The notes: generated by a model not told the origin, from the letters alone. 64,000 bases of DNA from Leptolyngbya sp. FACHB-321 (GCF_014695975.1 NZ_JACJPI010000083.1:124001-188000); one strand, 5' to 3'. Counted from the stretch's first letter, positions 1-9,831 are shown. Made by a program: numbers and translations.

Positions 1-96
1 TTGTCCTGTGCTTGCAGTGAGCCAGCTTGCATACTGAAGAGCAGCGGCTTCAGCATTGGTGCCAATAGGTCCTAAGTGGGCGATCGATACTGCCAT
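1..96 (-). CDS. pheA: Prephenate dehydratase, N-terminal part (runs off left edge)
   Basis: Only the first 32 codons are inside the window. The ATG is at 96 and reading goes left past base 1. The peptide begins MAVSIAHLGPIGTNAEAAA, which matches the GPxGT...AA opening of prephenate dehydratase, the enzyme that turns prephenate into phenylpyruvate in phenylalanine synthesis. The usual aromatic residue after GT is Asn here. The regulatory ACT domain and catalytic TRF motif would lie outside. It is divergent from the DUF1997 gene. Confidence 0.85.
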   Translation of the reverse strand, partial: MAVSIAHLGPIGTNAEAAALQYASWLTASTGQ

Positions 97-702
97 AGCG
101 TTTCTTCTCTAGTTCTGCCTGCCATTACTTAGCTTGCCATTAAAATTACCCTGTTCAGCCGCAAGACAGGTAGCTATAACGCATTAGATCAGTGGTGGCT
201 AATCAGTTGCGCGATCGGGTTGGTAGGTAACCCAAGCAGCTTCACTTAGTTATATTTACTCATCAATTACTCTCTTAGCTTTAAGTAGCTGAACGTAATG
301 ATTGATAAGCTGACTTCCGACTTCGCTTTCGATCTGAGCGCCCTTCGGCTTGAGCGCTCAGATCGAAAGCTCAAGGCTCTCAGTCCTGTGGGTCAGCGGG
401 TTGAGCGCAGTCGAAACCAGTTTCTAAGTAGTGCTTAATTTAGTCCTCCGACTGAATTTGTTTTCTCTACTGATGAAAATCAACTTGCTATCAAAACTCA
501 CCCTAGCAATGATTCTTCTCATGTTTCTCATCGAAAAGGGCGTTGTGGCTCAGAATTCTGCAAGAATAGTCTGTGAAAGGAAAGCGCGTGAATCTACTGA
601 AGTAGATCTACTGAAAAAGGTGCAGTCACATTCCTTCATATCTACTTAAGATTAATAGTAACTACCTGATTTTTTCTACCACCTACTCGTGGCTTTTCAG
701 CT
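97..702. other. Divergent intergenic region with a long hairpin
   Basis: Spacer between divergent pheA and the DUF1997 gene. It holds a perfect 17-bp inverted repeat (separate entry) and, near 395-417, a segment of the TTGAGCGCAGTCGAAACC type that resembles dispersed repeats of cyanobacteria. A 72-codon frame at 431-649 has no family resemblance and is not called. Promoters for both genes must lie here but none is clear. Confidence 0.5.
325..370. repeat. Perfect 17-bp inverted repeat, 12-nt loop
   Basis: The left arm 325-341 (GCTTTCGATCTGAGCGC) is exactly complementary to the right arm 354-370. The flanks (TTCCGACTTCGCT on the left, GCGCAGTCGAAACC on the right near 404-417) are partly complementary too, so the whole 313-417 stretch looks like a small palindromic mobile or repetitive unit. 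It lies between divergent genes, so it is not an ordinary terminator. Confidence 0.75.
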
Positions 703-1290
703 ATGTATACACGCTTTACTGCCTCTCAAGCTGTTGAAATGGCAGTTCAAGAGCAGCCTGTTCCGATTCAACACTATTTGCGGCAGCCTCAGCGCGTTGT
801 GGCTGCTCTCGCTGCTTCAAGCCAAATTGAGCCGTTTGGTGACGAGCGTTTTCGCTTGAAGATGCGCCCGTTAAACTTCATGATGCTGACCATTCAGCCA
901 ATTGTAGATTTGCGCGTTTGGGCTGATTCAGACGGTACCGTGTACGTACAGTCAGTTGGTTGTGAGATTCGGGGTGTTGAGTACATTAACCAGCGCTTTA
1001 AGCTGAACCTGGTGGGCAAGCTACAGCCCCAGCAGGTGAACGGCAAAACTGTTTTGAAGGGTAGGGCAGATCTAGAAGTGCAGGTTGATGTGCCCCCACC
1101 GCTCGACTTTACGCCAAAACCGTTTTTAGAAGCAACCGGTAACGGGCTGCTTAAAAGCGTTTTGCTGACTGTAAAGCAGCGCCTCATACACCATCTTTTA
1201 GCAGATTACGGTGCGTGGGCAAGCTCAAACCTGGGTCAAATGTCAGCAGTGAAGCCGTCTGTTGCACCGACAAATAACCCGATCGCCTGA
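703..1290 (+). CDS. DUF1997 family protein
   Basis: A 195-residue protein of the DUF1997 family, which is found in cyanobacteria and plastid-bearing eukaryotes. No biochemical role is established that I can name. It is soluble, with no signal peptide or membrane segment. The central part (about 35-165) alternates predicted strands and carries a PxPLDFTP-type proline turn typical of the family. The final 30 residues are low complexity. It sits beside rnhB-rne, an arrangement I recall from other cyanobacteria, but on the opposite strand, so it is not in that operon. ATG start at 703 without a clear Shine-Dalgarno sequence. Confidence 0.8.
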   Translation: MYTRFTASQAVEMAVQEQPVPIQHYLRQPQRVVAALAASSQIEPFGDERFRLKMRPLNFMMLTIQPIVDLRVWADSDGTVYVQSVGCEIRGVEYINQRFKLNLVGKLQPQQVNGKTVLKGRADLEVQVDVPPPLDFTPKPFLEATGNGLLKSVLLTVKQRLIHHLLADYGAWASSNLGQMSAVKPSVAPTNNPIA

Positions 1291-1324
1291 CTTTTGCCTT
1301 ACTCTCACTTCCCATCGTTACCTT

Positions 1325-1957
1325 TTAGATGCGGCATGGGCTGAATGATCGCCGATGCAGGCGTGAAACTCCATACGTTTGTAAGGCTAGGCGATGGGCA
1401 GGCGTGCCGTACCCTTTATTAGCTGCCAGATTGTAGCCAGGGTATTTGGCATCCAGACGCGTAATCAATTCGTCACGCCACACCTTGGCGAGAATGCTGG
1501 CAGCAGCGATCGCTAGTGATCGGCGATCGCCTTGCACAACGGTCTGTTGTGGTAACGCTAGTCCTGGAATGCGTTTATTACCATCAATTAAGCAAAGTGC
1601 TGGTGTTACTTTTAGCTTAAGTACAGCGCGCTTCATCGCTAGCAGCGACGCTTGTAGAATATTGAGGCGATCGATTTCCCAGACCGAAGCGTAGCTTACC
1701 TGATACGCCAAGGCATGAACGCGAATGATCTCTGCCAGTAGCAGCCGACGCTCTGGTGATAGAAGCTTGCTGTCAGTTACACCAGCTTTAGTCAATATGG
1801 GCGCTGCCTCTACAGACAAAATCACAGCCGCTGCTACTACAGGACCAAACAGGGCACCCCGCCCCACCTCGTCTACACCAGCCACCAGTGCTGGCAGCGC
1901 TATGCCATCCAAAACGGGCAGAGTTAACTGATGCGTTGGAGGTTGTTGTTGCTCCAT
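1325..1957 (-). CDS. rnhB: Ribonuclease HII
   Basis: RNase HII cleaves the RNA strand of RNA/DNA hybrids and removes single ribonucleotides from DNA. The [20 protein letters not shown] segment carries the DEVGRG motif with the first catalytic Asp and Glu. The TDSKLL motif and the [10 protein letters not shown] motif with another acidic residue follow, and [12 protein letters not shown] with the conserved Ser/Lys is present. I chose ATG 1957 (MEQQQPP...); a TTG at 2011 would add 18 residues with no family similarity. It lies 140 bp downstream of rne on the same strand and may share its transcript. Confidence 0.92.
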   Translation of the reverse strand: MEQQQPPTHQLTLPVLDGIALPALVAGVDEVGRGALFGPVVAAAVILSVEAAPILTKAGVTDSKLLSPERRLLLAEIIRVHALAYQVSYASVWEIDRLNILQASLLAMKRAVLKLKVTPALCLIDGNKRIPGLALPQQTVVQGDRRSLAIAAASILAKVWRDELITRLDAKYPGYNLAANKGYGTPAHRLALQTYGVSRLHRRSFSPCRI

Positions 1958-2097
1958 AAAGGACACTCGAGGGCGATCAAAACTAGGCAAGAAACAACGC
2001 GTATGCGCCAAAAAATTTTGTCAGGTCAAGACTTTAAACTCAACCTGACTTAGCACCCGAAGTTTGGCATACGTGTCAGCTTTGATTTGGCTCATCA

Positions 2098-4416
2098 CTA
2101 ATCTGACGTTGTTGCCGAAGAACGGCGGCGGCGGCGACGGGTCACAGGTGCATCTTCAGCCTCGATCGACTCATCTAGCGGGGGTACTACTGCCTCCAGC
2201 TCTATGCTGTCAGTCTCGACACTGTCAAACTGAGGCTCCAGCACTGAAGCAACGTCTGCTACTTCTTTCGCTTCAAGCAAGTCTGTGTTCGCTTGCCTAC
2301 CTGTCGGCACAGTCTCAATCACACGCTGTTTCGGCTTCGGTGCCGCTACTACTGGCTCTAATACTACCGACTCTAGTTGGGATGTTAGCGTCATTTGCTC
2401 AGGTTCTGCTTCTAGAGGAGCCTGCCCTGGCAAAACTACCGAAATGACGGCTGCTTTCGGATTTTTTACTTCCTGATTAGCTAGTATCAATGGCGAAATG
2501 CCCATCCAGGCATAGATATCCTGTTCTGCTGGAGTCATTTCTACGGTGACTACTTCCGGCGGCTCTTGTGGTGCCCTTGACGACTCCCGCCGCGATCGAC
2601 CCCGACGCTCTTCCACATAGCTCAACTCTGGTGGTGCTTCTGGAACATAAGCAGCGTCTAGCGTTGGTTCCAATTCCTTGGCTGGAGTCAGCTCTCGATT
2701 AGTCAATAATTCGGGCACACCATCACGCCCACTCCGACCCCGACCACCCCGACCCCGAGCTGGACGTTCTGGACGCTCTGAGCGCCCGGTATCGGCGCGA
2801 TCGACTCGGCTGGTAAACGGTAACTCTGGGGCAGCCGTTGGTTCACCATCGTTTGCTGCATCAAGCTTCAAAGTAGGAGCGCTTTGATAAGACGGGCCCA
2901 CGCTGCGTCCTTCATCACCGGGACGACGACGACGGCGGCGGCGATTGTTACCACCTAGCTCTTGATAACTCGGATGATTCAGCCCAAGCTCTTGGACATC
3001 ATCACTATCATCCATATCTTCGCTACGGTCTTCCCACGTTGGCTCTGGGGCGCTTACAACATTAGGAAGCACCAGATCACGCCCACGCCCGCGCCCAGTA
3101 ATGTTGCGATCAACGGTTCGCGATTCTCTTAGCGCTACGGCTGCCGGACGCTCAACCATATCGCCCTCTGCAGTGTCATTCTCACCTGGCAAATGCACCA
3201 GATGACCTAACCCACCACAGGTGGGGCAGGCACGACCAAAGATTTCGTAAATATTCTTGCCCTGACGTTTGCGGGTTAACTCAACCAAGCCCAGTTCAGA
3301 AAGTTGAGCAATTTGCGGTCGCGACTTATCGGCTCGCAACGCTTTGTTGAAGTGTTCTAGCACCTGCAACTGATCGCGGCGCTGATCCATGTCAATGAAG
3401 TCAATGACAATCACCCCAGCAATGTTGCGGAGTCGAAGCTGGCGAGCAATTTCGGTGGCGGCTTCGCAGTTCGTCCAGAGCACTGTTTCACGCGCTGTTG
3501 CAGAGCGTGTAAATGAACCAGAGTTAACATCAACCACGGTTAACGCTTCCGTTCGCTCGATAATAATGTAGCCACCCGATGGCAAATCAACCCTGGGCTT
3601 CAGCGCTTCTCGGATCGCGGCATTGATGCGGAAGTATTCCATGATGGGGGCGCGATCGCGATGGTGATCAATCAACACCCCCCGCGGTAAATCACCACCA
3701 CCCCAATTCGTCAACTGCTGCCGAACGCGCTTCAGCCCCGTGTGTGAATCCACCACAATCCGATTGACATCCGCACTGTAAACATCCCGCAGCACCCGCT
3801 GAATAAAGTCATCATCCCGATTCAGCAGTGCTGGTGCACGAGTGGTGTTTGCCTCTTGCAATACCATCTCCCACTGCTTTTGCAGCGTTTCCAAATCTTC
3901 AATAATGGCATCTTCAGGCATATTTTCCGCTTCAGTACGGACGACGATGCCCATGCCTGCGGGTTTAACCAAAATTGCCAACGCCCGTAACCGATTCCGT
4001 TCGTTTTCATTGCGAATACGACGGGAAAGGTTTACCCCCTTACCGTGAGGCATCAACACCAGATAACGCCCTGGAAGTGACACATTACCTGTCAACCGGG
4101 GTCCCTTATTACCGGTTGGCTCCTTCATGATCTGCACCAGCACTTTTTGCTGAGGAGCCAACAGTTCGGTAATCGAGCCAGCCATCCGGCGCAACTTCAA
4201 CGGACCTAAATCGGTGACATGAATAAACCCGTTGCGTTCACTATCACCAATATTTACGAAGGCTGCATCAATGCCTGGTAAGACGTTCTCAACGATGCCA
4301 AGATAAACATCACTAACTTGATGGCTACCCGTTGCAACAATAAGTTCTTGAATCTGATCTTCTGAAAAAACGGCAGCAATGCGATGCTGCTCTGCGATAA
4401 CAATTTGTTTGGACAT
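2098..4416 (-). CDS. rne: Ribonuclease E/G
   Basis: Main endoribonuclease for mRNA decay and rRNA processing. The 772 residues contain an S1 RNA-binding domain (about 35-125), a 5' sensor region, and a DNase I-like catalytic core with VVDVNSG (Asp296) and VIDFIDMD (Asp339). The Zn-link CPTCGGLGH has Cys397 and Cys400 for tetramer formation. Residues 411-772 are a disordered Arg/Pro/Glu-rich tail, including RRRRRRRPGDEG. The protein ends with RRRRRRSSA plus four residues. This is the nonapeptide reported in cyanobacterial RNase E to bind polynucleotide phosphorylase, so a cyanobacterial degradosome is likely. ATG 4416 is preceded by GAGGAAA. It has a long 5' leader. Confidence 0.96.
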   Translation of the reverse strand: MSKQIVIAEQHRIAAVFSEDQIQELIVATGSHQVSDVYLGIVENVLPGIDAAFVNIGDSERNGFIHVTDLGPLKLRRMAGSITELLAPQQKVLVQIMKEPTGNKGPRLTGNVSLPGRYLVLMPHGKGVNLSRRIRNENERNRLRALAILVKPAGMGIVVRTEAENMPEDAIIEDLETLQKQWEMVLQEANTTRAPALLNRDDDFIQRVLRDVYSADVNRIVVDSHTGLKRVRQQLTNWGGGDLPRGVLIDHHRDRAPIMEYFRINAAIREALKPRVDLPSGGYIIIERTEALTVVDVNSGSFTRSATARETVLWTNCEAATEIARQLRLRNIAGVIVIDFIDMDQRRDQLQVLEHFNKALRADKSRPQIAQLSELGLVELTRKRQGKNIYEIFGRACPTCGGLGHLVHLPGENDTAEGDMVERPAAVALRESRTVDRNITGRGRGRDLVLPNVVSAPEPTWEDRSEDMDDSDDVQELGLNHPSYQELGGNNRRRRRRRPGDEGRSVGPSYQSAPTLKLDAANDGEPTAAPELPFTSRVDRADTGRSERPERPARGRGGRGRSGRDGVPELLTNRELTPAKELEPTLDAAYVPEAPPELSYVEERRGRSRRESSRAPQEPPEVVTVEMTPAEQDIYAWMGISPLILANQEVKNPKAAVISVVLPGQAPLEAEPEQMTLTSQLESVVLEPVVAAPKPKQRVIETVPTGRQANTDLLEAKEVADVASVLEPQFDSVETDSIELEAVVPPLDESIEAEDAPVTRRRRRRSSATTSD

Positions 4417-5097
4417 TCAATTTCCTCAAAGGTTGGCGGCAGCAGGAGGATCTAAGTCGGTAATCCTCTAACTCGTGCAAAGGTACCGCTGCATAACGTA
4501 CAAGCTCCGAAGCTATGCAACAGCTATAAAAAGATGCCAATCCTGAAATGAGGCGGTCTCTAACAGCCTCAGGACGGTTGACTATGGCAAAGACCACTGA
4601 ATGAATAATCAATAAAACCAGCCAATTACCTTCTCTTGCGAAAAGGTATCGAACTCTGTGAAAGATGGACTAGAAGTCTGACAAAGTAGGCTGCCTTCAG
4701 CATCAAATGCTGATTTACTTAGCGGTACCCCTAAGAGTCTTCAACCCGCAACAGCCTCTGTTGAGTTGCATTATAGCGTGTACAGATTTCTCTGCGACTA
4801 AAGTTCAAGAATTGATAAGCTGCAGTAGCAGGAAGGAGGTAGAAGACGAAGGCTTAAAGCGGTATAGCAAAAGCATGTAGCTTGCTTCCGCTCGGCGGTA
4901 GGAAGAGGGATGAAGAGAAGCCCTTGTTCAAAGGATACTTCAAAATTTATGTCTATCCTAATGTTCTCTTCGACTGCTATAGGCTTTCTTTTCTGAGCCT
5001 TTGATCGTTTGTACCCTGGACGATTCACCAAAACGAAAAACAGCTTTCAGAAACGCCTCAATCCCTCCGTTCTTTGACTCTTTTCGATGAAACAAGT
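4417..5097. other. Long leader/intergenic region upstream of rne
   Basis: There are 681 bases between the radical SAM stop and the rne start, both genes reading left. The 77-codon frame at 4798-5031 and the 95-codon frame at 4325-4612 show no family resemblance and are not called. A long rne leader is common in bacteria and can carry feedback control of RNase E. That role is inferred from position only. I see no clear terminator. Confidence 0.4.
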
Positions 5098-7854
5098 TCA
5101 AGTTGGCTGCAATTCTGAGTGTTCAGGTGTCGCTAAAAGCAGTCGCTCGCGGTGTATCTGCAACAGTTGTAGTTCTTGCTGTGAGACCTGCTCAAGCATA
5201 TAAAGGACGTGATCAGGGCGAAGTAGCGTACCGTCGTTACGATGACTGCCAAGGTAACGCAGCACGATCGACGTATCACTGACTAACGCTTCAATTCTCA
5301 AGTCAAACAGGCGATCGCGCAGATTGATGTCCTGAGTTTTGCCTCCTTTGGTCGTGTGCTGAAACCAAAGAGCATCGCTGGCTTGAATTGTGTTTACCCA
5401 TGCCTGCCATGCCGATAAAGTAAGCGACTGGATAGCAGCAGATGCGTCTGGTTGTACTATGCCAACTGTAATGAGATATTCTGCCTTCTCCAAAAGCTGA
5501 GTTGCTGCTGGTGAGCTGACCGGAACTGCTTCAACGTGGTAAATCGGGATTTCAGCCGGAAGCTGCGCCTCTAACTTTGACCGAAAGACCGCCAGATCCA
5601 TTACTTCAGTCAGCTCAAAATCGACAATTTCGCCTGCACTGGTGACACCAAGCGGAAGGGCACTTGCAGGAATAATGCGTGGTCCAGGATGAAAGCCACC
5701 TGTGAAAGTGATTGGTAGGGCGGCTCGTCGTACCACGCGATCGAACAAGCGAACCAAATCAAGATGACTGACTAATGCCATTTCACCGTGCTTGCCTAAC
5801 CATACCCGCACCCGTTGAGCGCGCTGCTGATTCGGTACAAAGTGACCTGCAAAGGATGGCAGAGCAGGTGGCGCTACCACTACGTTATGCCCAAAGTCAG
5901 TACTACAGACTCCGCAATGAGAGCAGCCGTCAAAAGAACAGTCTGGTACTGTTGCTGCTTGCAACGCTCGCTGTAAGTCTTCTTTAAGCCACTGCTTGTC
6001 AATCCCTGTATCGAGATGATCCCAGGGGAGCGGAGTCTCTAGCGAAGGATAAGGGCTGGAGGCTGAGGGTTGAATGCTGGCTTCAGTTGTGCCAAAGATA
6101 TTCCACTCGCCGCTTTCAACCTGACGGTATTTCCAGTCCAACCCTGATTCGGCGATCGCTTGTGTCCAGGCAGCATACGCGCGATCGAGGCTTTCCCACC
6201 AGGCATCCATCCCTGCACCTAGTTCCCAGGCGCGCTGAATAACTGAGGAGAGTCGGCGATCGCCCCTACCAACAAAATCTTCCATTGCCGAAAGGCGAAC
6301 ATCTGTAAAATTAACCTTTAAACCCCGAATGTGGCGAAACTCTTCTCTCAAAAGCCGTTGCTTCCGTGCAAATTCTGCTGTTGCAACGGAATGCCACTGA
6401 AAAGGTGTGTGTGGCTTGGGTGTGAAATTAGAAATCGTGATGTTAAAGTGCAGCCGCTTTCTGCCTTTGGCATTGCATTCCTGCTGGAGCCAGCGTACTG
6501 TGTCAGCAATGCCCACTACATCTACATCTGTCTCACCTGGCAGACCAATCATGAAATAAAGCTTGACCTTATCCCAACCTTGCTCCCAGGCAGTTTTAAC
6601 CCCGCGTAGGAGTTCCTCATTCGTTAAGCCTTTATTTACAATGTCTCGCAGTCGCTGTGTACCTGCTTCTGGAGCAAAGGTGAGTCCACCCTGACGGGTG
6701 CCACCGAGGATGTTGGCAATAGTTTCGTCAAAGCGGTCAACCCGTTGACTAGGCAACGACAGCGAAATGTTTTCGTCCTTCAAGCGATTCTTAATTTCCA
6801 TGCCAACCGCAGGCAGCGCCAGATAATCTGAGCAACTTAGCGACAGTAGCGAAAATTCGTTATAGCCGGTCGCTCGCATTCCTTGCTCGATCGCCTCAAC
6901 GACTGCGGCTGGTTCAACATCCCGCGCTGGGCGTGTCAGCATACCCGGCTGGCAAAAGCGGCAACCTCGTGTGCAGCCCCGCCGAATTTCTACTGTTAGG
7001 CGATCGTGTACGGTTTCGACATAGGGGACTAGACCAATTGAGTAAGCTGGCATGGGGTCAGCCACTCGCCGCAAAATGCGCGTTGGCACATCGGGGCGAT
7101 TTGGCTGCACTGAACCATCAGGAGTCATGTCATAAAACTGCGGTACATAGACTCCTGGCACCTGAGCCAGGTCTAGCAATAGTGCCTCCCGACTTAACCC
7201 GGCAACCTTCCCTTCTTCTAGTACCAACCCAATTTCTGGTAGCAACTCCTCGCCATCCCCTAGGGCAATGAAATCAAAGAAGTCAGCATAGGGTTCTGGG
7301 TTAGAGGTCGCTGTTTGCCCACCGGCAAAAATAAGCGGATATGTAACGGGTGCCGCTTGCCTATTATGTACAGAGGTCGCATCAGGATTTTGCCATACCT
7401 GTTGTTCATCCGCCTTAACCTGCTGACGTGCTTTCCAAGTTAGGGGAATGCCAGCTAGAGCCAGCATCTCAAGGATATTTGTTGCGCCTAGTTCGTAGCT
7501 GAGGCTGAAGCCTAAAATGTCAAAGTCAGCCAGCGATCGCCGTGATTCAACTGCAAACAGCGGAGTTTGACTACTTCGCAGCTTGATTGCTAGATCAGAA
7601 GCAGGCAGGTAAGCACGATCACACAATTGGCGTGGTTGAGCATTGAGAATACTATACAAAATCATGTGCCCGAGATTTGAAGCACCGACCTCGTAAATTT
7701 CGGGATAGGTCAGAACCCAGCGGACGGTTACTGCATCCCAGGGTTTATGAATAGCGCCTAGCTCATTACCAAGATACCGAGCTGGCTTCAAAATGTCTGG
7801 GGTAAGCAATGCTTCAACAGCAACTGTCATAACGAGGTTCCCTTTTGCGTCCAT
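5098..7854 (-). CDS. B12-binding-type radical SAM protein fused to DUF2344 (TIGR03960/TIGR03936 type)
   Basis: A 918-residue protein. After an N-terminal B12-binding-like region, the motif RRGCTRGCRFCQPG gives the CxxxCxxC cluster (Cys294, Cys298, Cys301) that binds a 4Fe-4S cluster and SAM. The radical SAM barrel runs to about 560. A second cysteine group (CSFDGCSHCGVC) is near 650, and the C-terminal quarter (about 690-880) is the DUF2344 domain. The substrate is not known to me. The family is often found next to rne/rng-type genes, as here, which suggests a link with RNA metabolism. An alternative ATG lies eight codons downstream (MTVAVEALL) and could be the true start. Confidence 0.85.
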   Translation of the reverse strand: MDAKGNLVMTVAVEALLTPDILKPARYLGNELGAIHKPWDAVTVRWVLTYPEIYEVGASNLGHMILYSILNAQPRQLCDRAYLPASDLAIKLRSSQTPLFAVESRRSLADFDILGFSLSYELGATNILEMLALAGIPLTWKARQQVKADEQQVWQNPDATSVHNRQAAPVTYPLIFAGGQTATSNPEPYADFFDFIALGDGEELLPEIGLVLEEGKVAGLSREALLLDLAQVPGVYVPQFYDMTPDGSVQPNRPDVPTRILRRVADPMPAYSIGLVPYVETVHDRLTVEIRRGCTRGCRFCQPGMLTRPARDVEPAAVVEAIEQGMRATGYNEFSLLSLSCSDYLALPAVGMEIKNRLKDENISLSLPSQRVDRFDETIANILGGTRQGGLTFAPEAGTQRLRDIVNKGLTNEELLRGVKTAWEQGWDKVKLYFMIGLPGETDVDVVGIADTVRWLQQECNAKGRKRLHFNITISNFTPKPHTPFQWHSVATAEFARKQRLLREEFRHIRGLKVNFTDVRLSAMEDFVGRGDRRLSSVIQRAWELGAGMDAWWESLDRAYAAWTQAIAESGLDWKYRQVESGEWNIFGTTEASIQPSASSPYPSLETPLPWDHLDTGIDKQWLKEDLQRALQAATVPDCSFDGCSHCGVCSTDFGHNVVVAPPALPSFAGHFVPNQQRAQRVRVWLGKHGEMALVSHLDLVRLFDRVVRRAALPITFTGGFHPGPRIIPASALPLGVTSAGEIVDFELTEVMDLAVFRSKLEAQLPAEIPIYHVEAVPVSSPAATQLLEKAEYLITVGIVQPDASAAIQSLTLSAWQAWVNTIQASDALWFQHTTKGGKTQDINLRDRLFDLRIEALVSDTSIVLRYLGSHRNDGTLLRPDHVLYMLEQVSQQELQLLQIHRERLLLATPEHSELQPT

Positions 7855-8004
7855 TGCCTGAACACGTTTTTGGCATTGCTTAGTATACCAATGTTATTCA
7901 GACCAGATTTGTCGCTAACCCTCCTTTAACTGAGAAAGCCAGCAGGCGCGCTCAGATTTACTCACTCTTGCTGGCTAATTAGTGAATGTACGTTCAAGTG
8001 TTGC

Positions 8005-8340
8005 TTACGCAGTCGCTTCGCTAAAGGCGTAACGTCCCTCCAAAATTTCAAAGGCACGGTCGAGTTGAGTCAATTCAAAGATAATCCGGACGGAATGCGA
8101 GATAGCACAAAGACTAAAGCGCTTGTTCAAGCGTTGTGCCGTGCTCAGTGCGGTTACCAGTGTCATCAGACCAGCACTATCGATCGATTCAACCTGAGCC
8201 ATGTCAATTAACAAACTTGAGTGATGCTCAGATTGAATCGCTGCATTCAGTTGTTGTTGAAAAACAGTTACATTACCGGCATTCAAAGAGCCTAAAGGTT
8301 GAAGAACCGCAGTTTGAGGACGAACAAGTACATTCTGCAT
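8005..8340 (-). CDS. STAS-domain anti-anti-sigma factor-like protein
   Basis: A 111-residue single STAS domain, similar to SpoIIAA/RsbV. The motif ESIDSAGLMTLVTAL places the likely phosphorylated Ser55 after Asp54. Such proteins bind and release an anti-sigma kinase or another partner depending on phosphorylation. No RsbW-like kinase or PP2C phosphatase gene is nearby, so the partner must be encoded elsewhere. It may instead act in a cyanobacterial PP2C/STAS cascade. ATG 8340 follows AAGG. Confidence 0.85.
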   Translation of the reverse strand: MQNVLVRPQTAVLQPLGSLNAGNVTVFQQQLNAAIQSEHHSSLLIDMAQVESIDSAGLMTLVTALSTAQRLNKRFSLCAISHSVRIIFELTQLDRAFEILEGRYAFSEATA

Positions 8341-8633
8341 ATAAAAACCTTAACTGGGAGTAGGAACTAAGAGACTTTCAGCTCATGCCCCAACCATAAC
8401 TGTGGGTTCTTAGTTCTGCCCAATGTTCATCGCTGGTTTCGCGGAAACTTTATGCACCACTCACAATTGTTTAAAGTTTTCACTAAGTAGATTCACCCAG
8501 AAGGTATACAAAACTACTGAACTCAGCTTACTTACTTCATTTGCAGCAAAATTGTTTTTGATACAACGATCTAGCGCCAATCTCACAATTAGCGCAGCAA
8601 TCACATCAGACTTGGATGCAACAAGCGCTGAGT

Positions 8634-9287
8634 CTATTGTAGTGAATCATCCAACGTGTCTTTCAACACAGTGCGGGCAGCAAGATGGTTACGAGTAGAG
8701 GTAAGGATCTCTGCCTCACGTTTCAGTCTTGCAGCCGTGTCCTGCATTTCTAGCAACGCCTGCTGTTCCTCTGCTACCCCGTACAGATTGCTAGCAATCC
8801 AATAAGACAACTCGATCGGTAATGTCGGCATCGTTTCCGGCAACTCGATTTCTTGCCCAGTTAACTTTGCTGAAAGGCGAACAACATCTTGAAGTAATTG
8901 TGAGACATTGCTTGCTGAGAGCTTCAGGTCATGCTCAGGAGGATTGTCCTCAATCCATTCCACTAGCCCCACTCTATAAGGCTTTTCACGCACATATTCC
9001 AGCACTCTAAAACGCTGTTGCCCTAGCGCCAACACTTTCATCCGATCATCAGGCAACCGCTGAAATTCAATAATTTCAGCGCAGCAACCAATTGCCGCTG
9101 GTTTACCTTGAGCTTGATCCCACATAACGACACCGAAACGTCGATCGCCCTCAAGAATCGTGTTCATCATGATTCGATAGCGAAACTCAAAAATATGTAA
9201 CGGAAGGGGTCGTCCTGGAAACAGAACCACTTCTGGCAGAGGAAAAAGAGGAAGCTCTCGAACCGCAATTGATGAAGAAGGTGCCAT
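8634..9287 (-). CDS. Lon N-terminal (substrate-binding) domain protein
   Basis: A 217-residue stand-alone LAN/PUA-like domain. LPLFPLPEVVLFPGRPLPLHIFEFRYR is the standard opening of the Lon substrate-binding domain (first 20 residues are diagnostic: LPLFPLPEVVLFPG). The C-terminal half is helical, with an Arg/Lys-rich end. There is no AAA+ or protease domain, so it is not a Lon protease. Such short proteins are widespread in cyanobacteria and of unclear function. It lies between the STAS gene and rpsJ, on the same strand as both. Confidence 0.87.
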   Translation of the reverse strand: MAPSSSIAVRELPLFPLPEVVLFPGRPLPLHIFEFRYRIMMNTILEGDRRFGVVMWDQAQGKPAAIGCCAEIIEFQRLPDDRMKVLALGQQRFRVLEYVREKPYRVGLVEWIEDNPPEHDLKLSASNVSQLLQDVVRLSAKLTGQEIELPETMPTLPIELSYWIASNLYGVAEEQQALLEMQDTAARLKREAEILTSTRNHLAARTVLKDTLDDSLQ

Positions 9288-9447
9288 TATTTATCAAATG
9301 AAGAGACAGTACTTCTTTACATACTGTACCGTATCTGAAATAAGAAGGGCAGTAGAAGGGCAGTTCTCGCCAATTTGTAAAAGTGTAAAATATAGCTGGA
9401 CTAAAATATAGATGCGTAAAAGCCCTTATATGTTTAGCGAACTTATT

Positions 9448-9475
9448 AAAGGGGTAGACTTTACCCACCCCATTT
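9448..9475 (-). terminator. Probable terminator of the str operon
   Basis: Directly after the rpsJ stop (reading left) the sequence forms GGGGT...ACCCC with a short loop, followed by TTTAATAAG. The stem is short but the position, six bases after the coding region, is right. Confidence 0.45.
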
Positions 9476-9480
9476 TGCGT

Positions 9481-9798
9481 CTAGAGCTTCACTTCAATAT
9501 CGACACCAGCAGGCAAATCAAGCTTCATCAAAGCGTCAATTGTCTTTGAGGAAGGCTGGTAAATATCAATAATACGTTGGTGCGTGCGAGTTTCGAAGTG
9601 CTCACGCGAGTCCTTGTCCACATGCGGAGAGCGAAGGACACAATAAATCCGTCGTCTGGTCGGAAGGGGAATTGGTCCAACCGCAGTAGCGTTTGTACGA
9701 TTTGCCGTATCGACAATCTTCTCACAGGATGTATCAAGAAGACGACGATCAAATGCCTTAAGTCGGATGCGAATCTTTTGTTGCTGAATAGTTGCCAT
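9481..9798 (-). CDS. rpsJ: 30S ribosomal protein S10
   Basis: A 105-residue S10 of normal length. It has the conserved segments [35 protein letters not shown] and [18 protein letters not shown]10 is a 30S head protein and also NusE, a partner of NusB in antitermination. It closes the str gene group, lying 179 bp after tuf. The gap contains a heptad-repeat hairpin. Association of rpsJ with tuf rather than with the S10 operon is common in cyanobacteria. Confidence 0.97.
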   Translation of the reverse strand: MATIQQQKIRIRLKAFDRRLLDTSCEKIVDTANRTNATAVGPIPLPTRRRIYCVLRSPHVDKDSREHFETRTHQRIIDIYQPSSKTIDALMKLDLPAGVDIEVKL

Positions 9799-9831
9799 CG
9801 GGATACTAATAAATTTTCAAGGTTCTAATTA

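Noticed and set aside
431-649. 72-codon frame with a hydrophobic start
   Set aside because: No family resemblance, no ribosome site, sits in a repeat-bearing spacer. Likely chance.
4798-5031. 77-codon leftward frame upstream of rne
   Set aside because: No recognisable domain and unlike neighbours in composition; more likely leader sequence.
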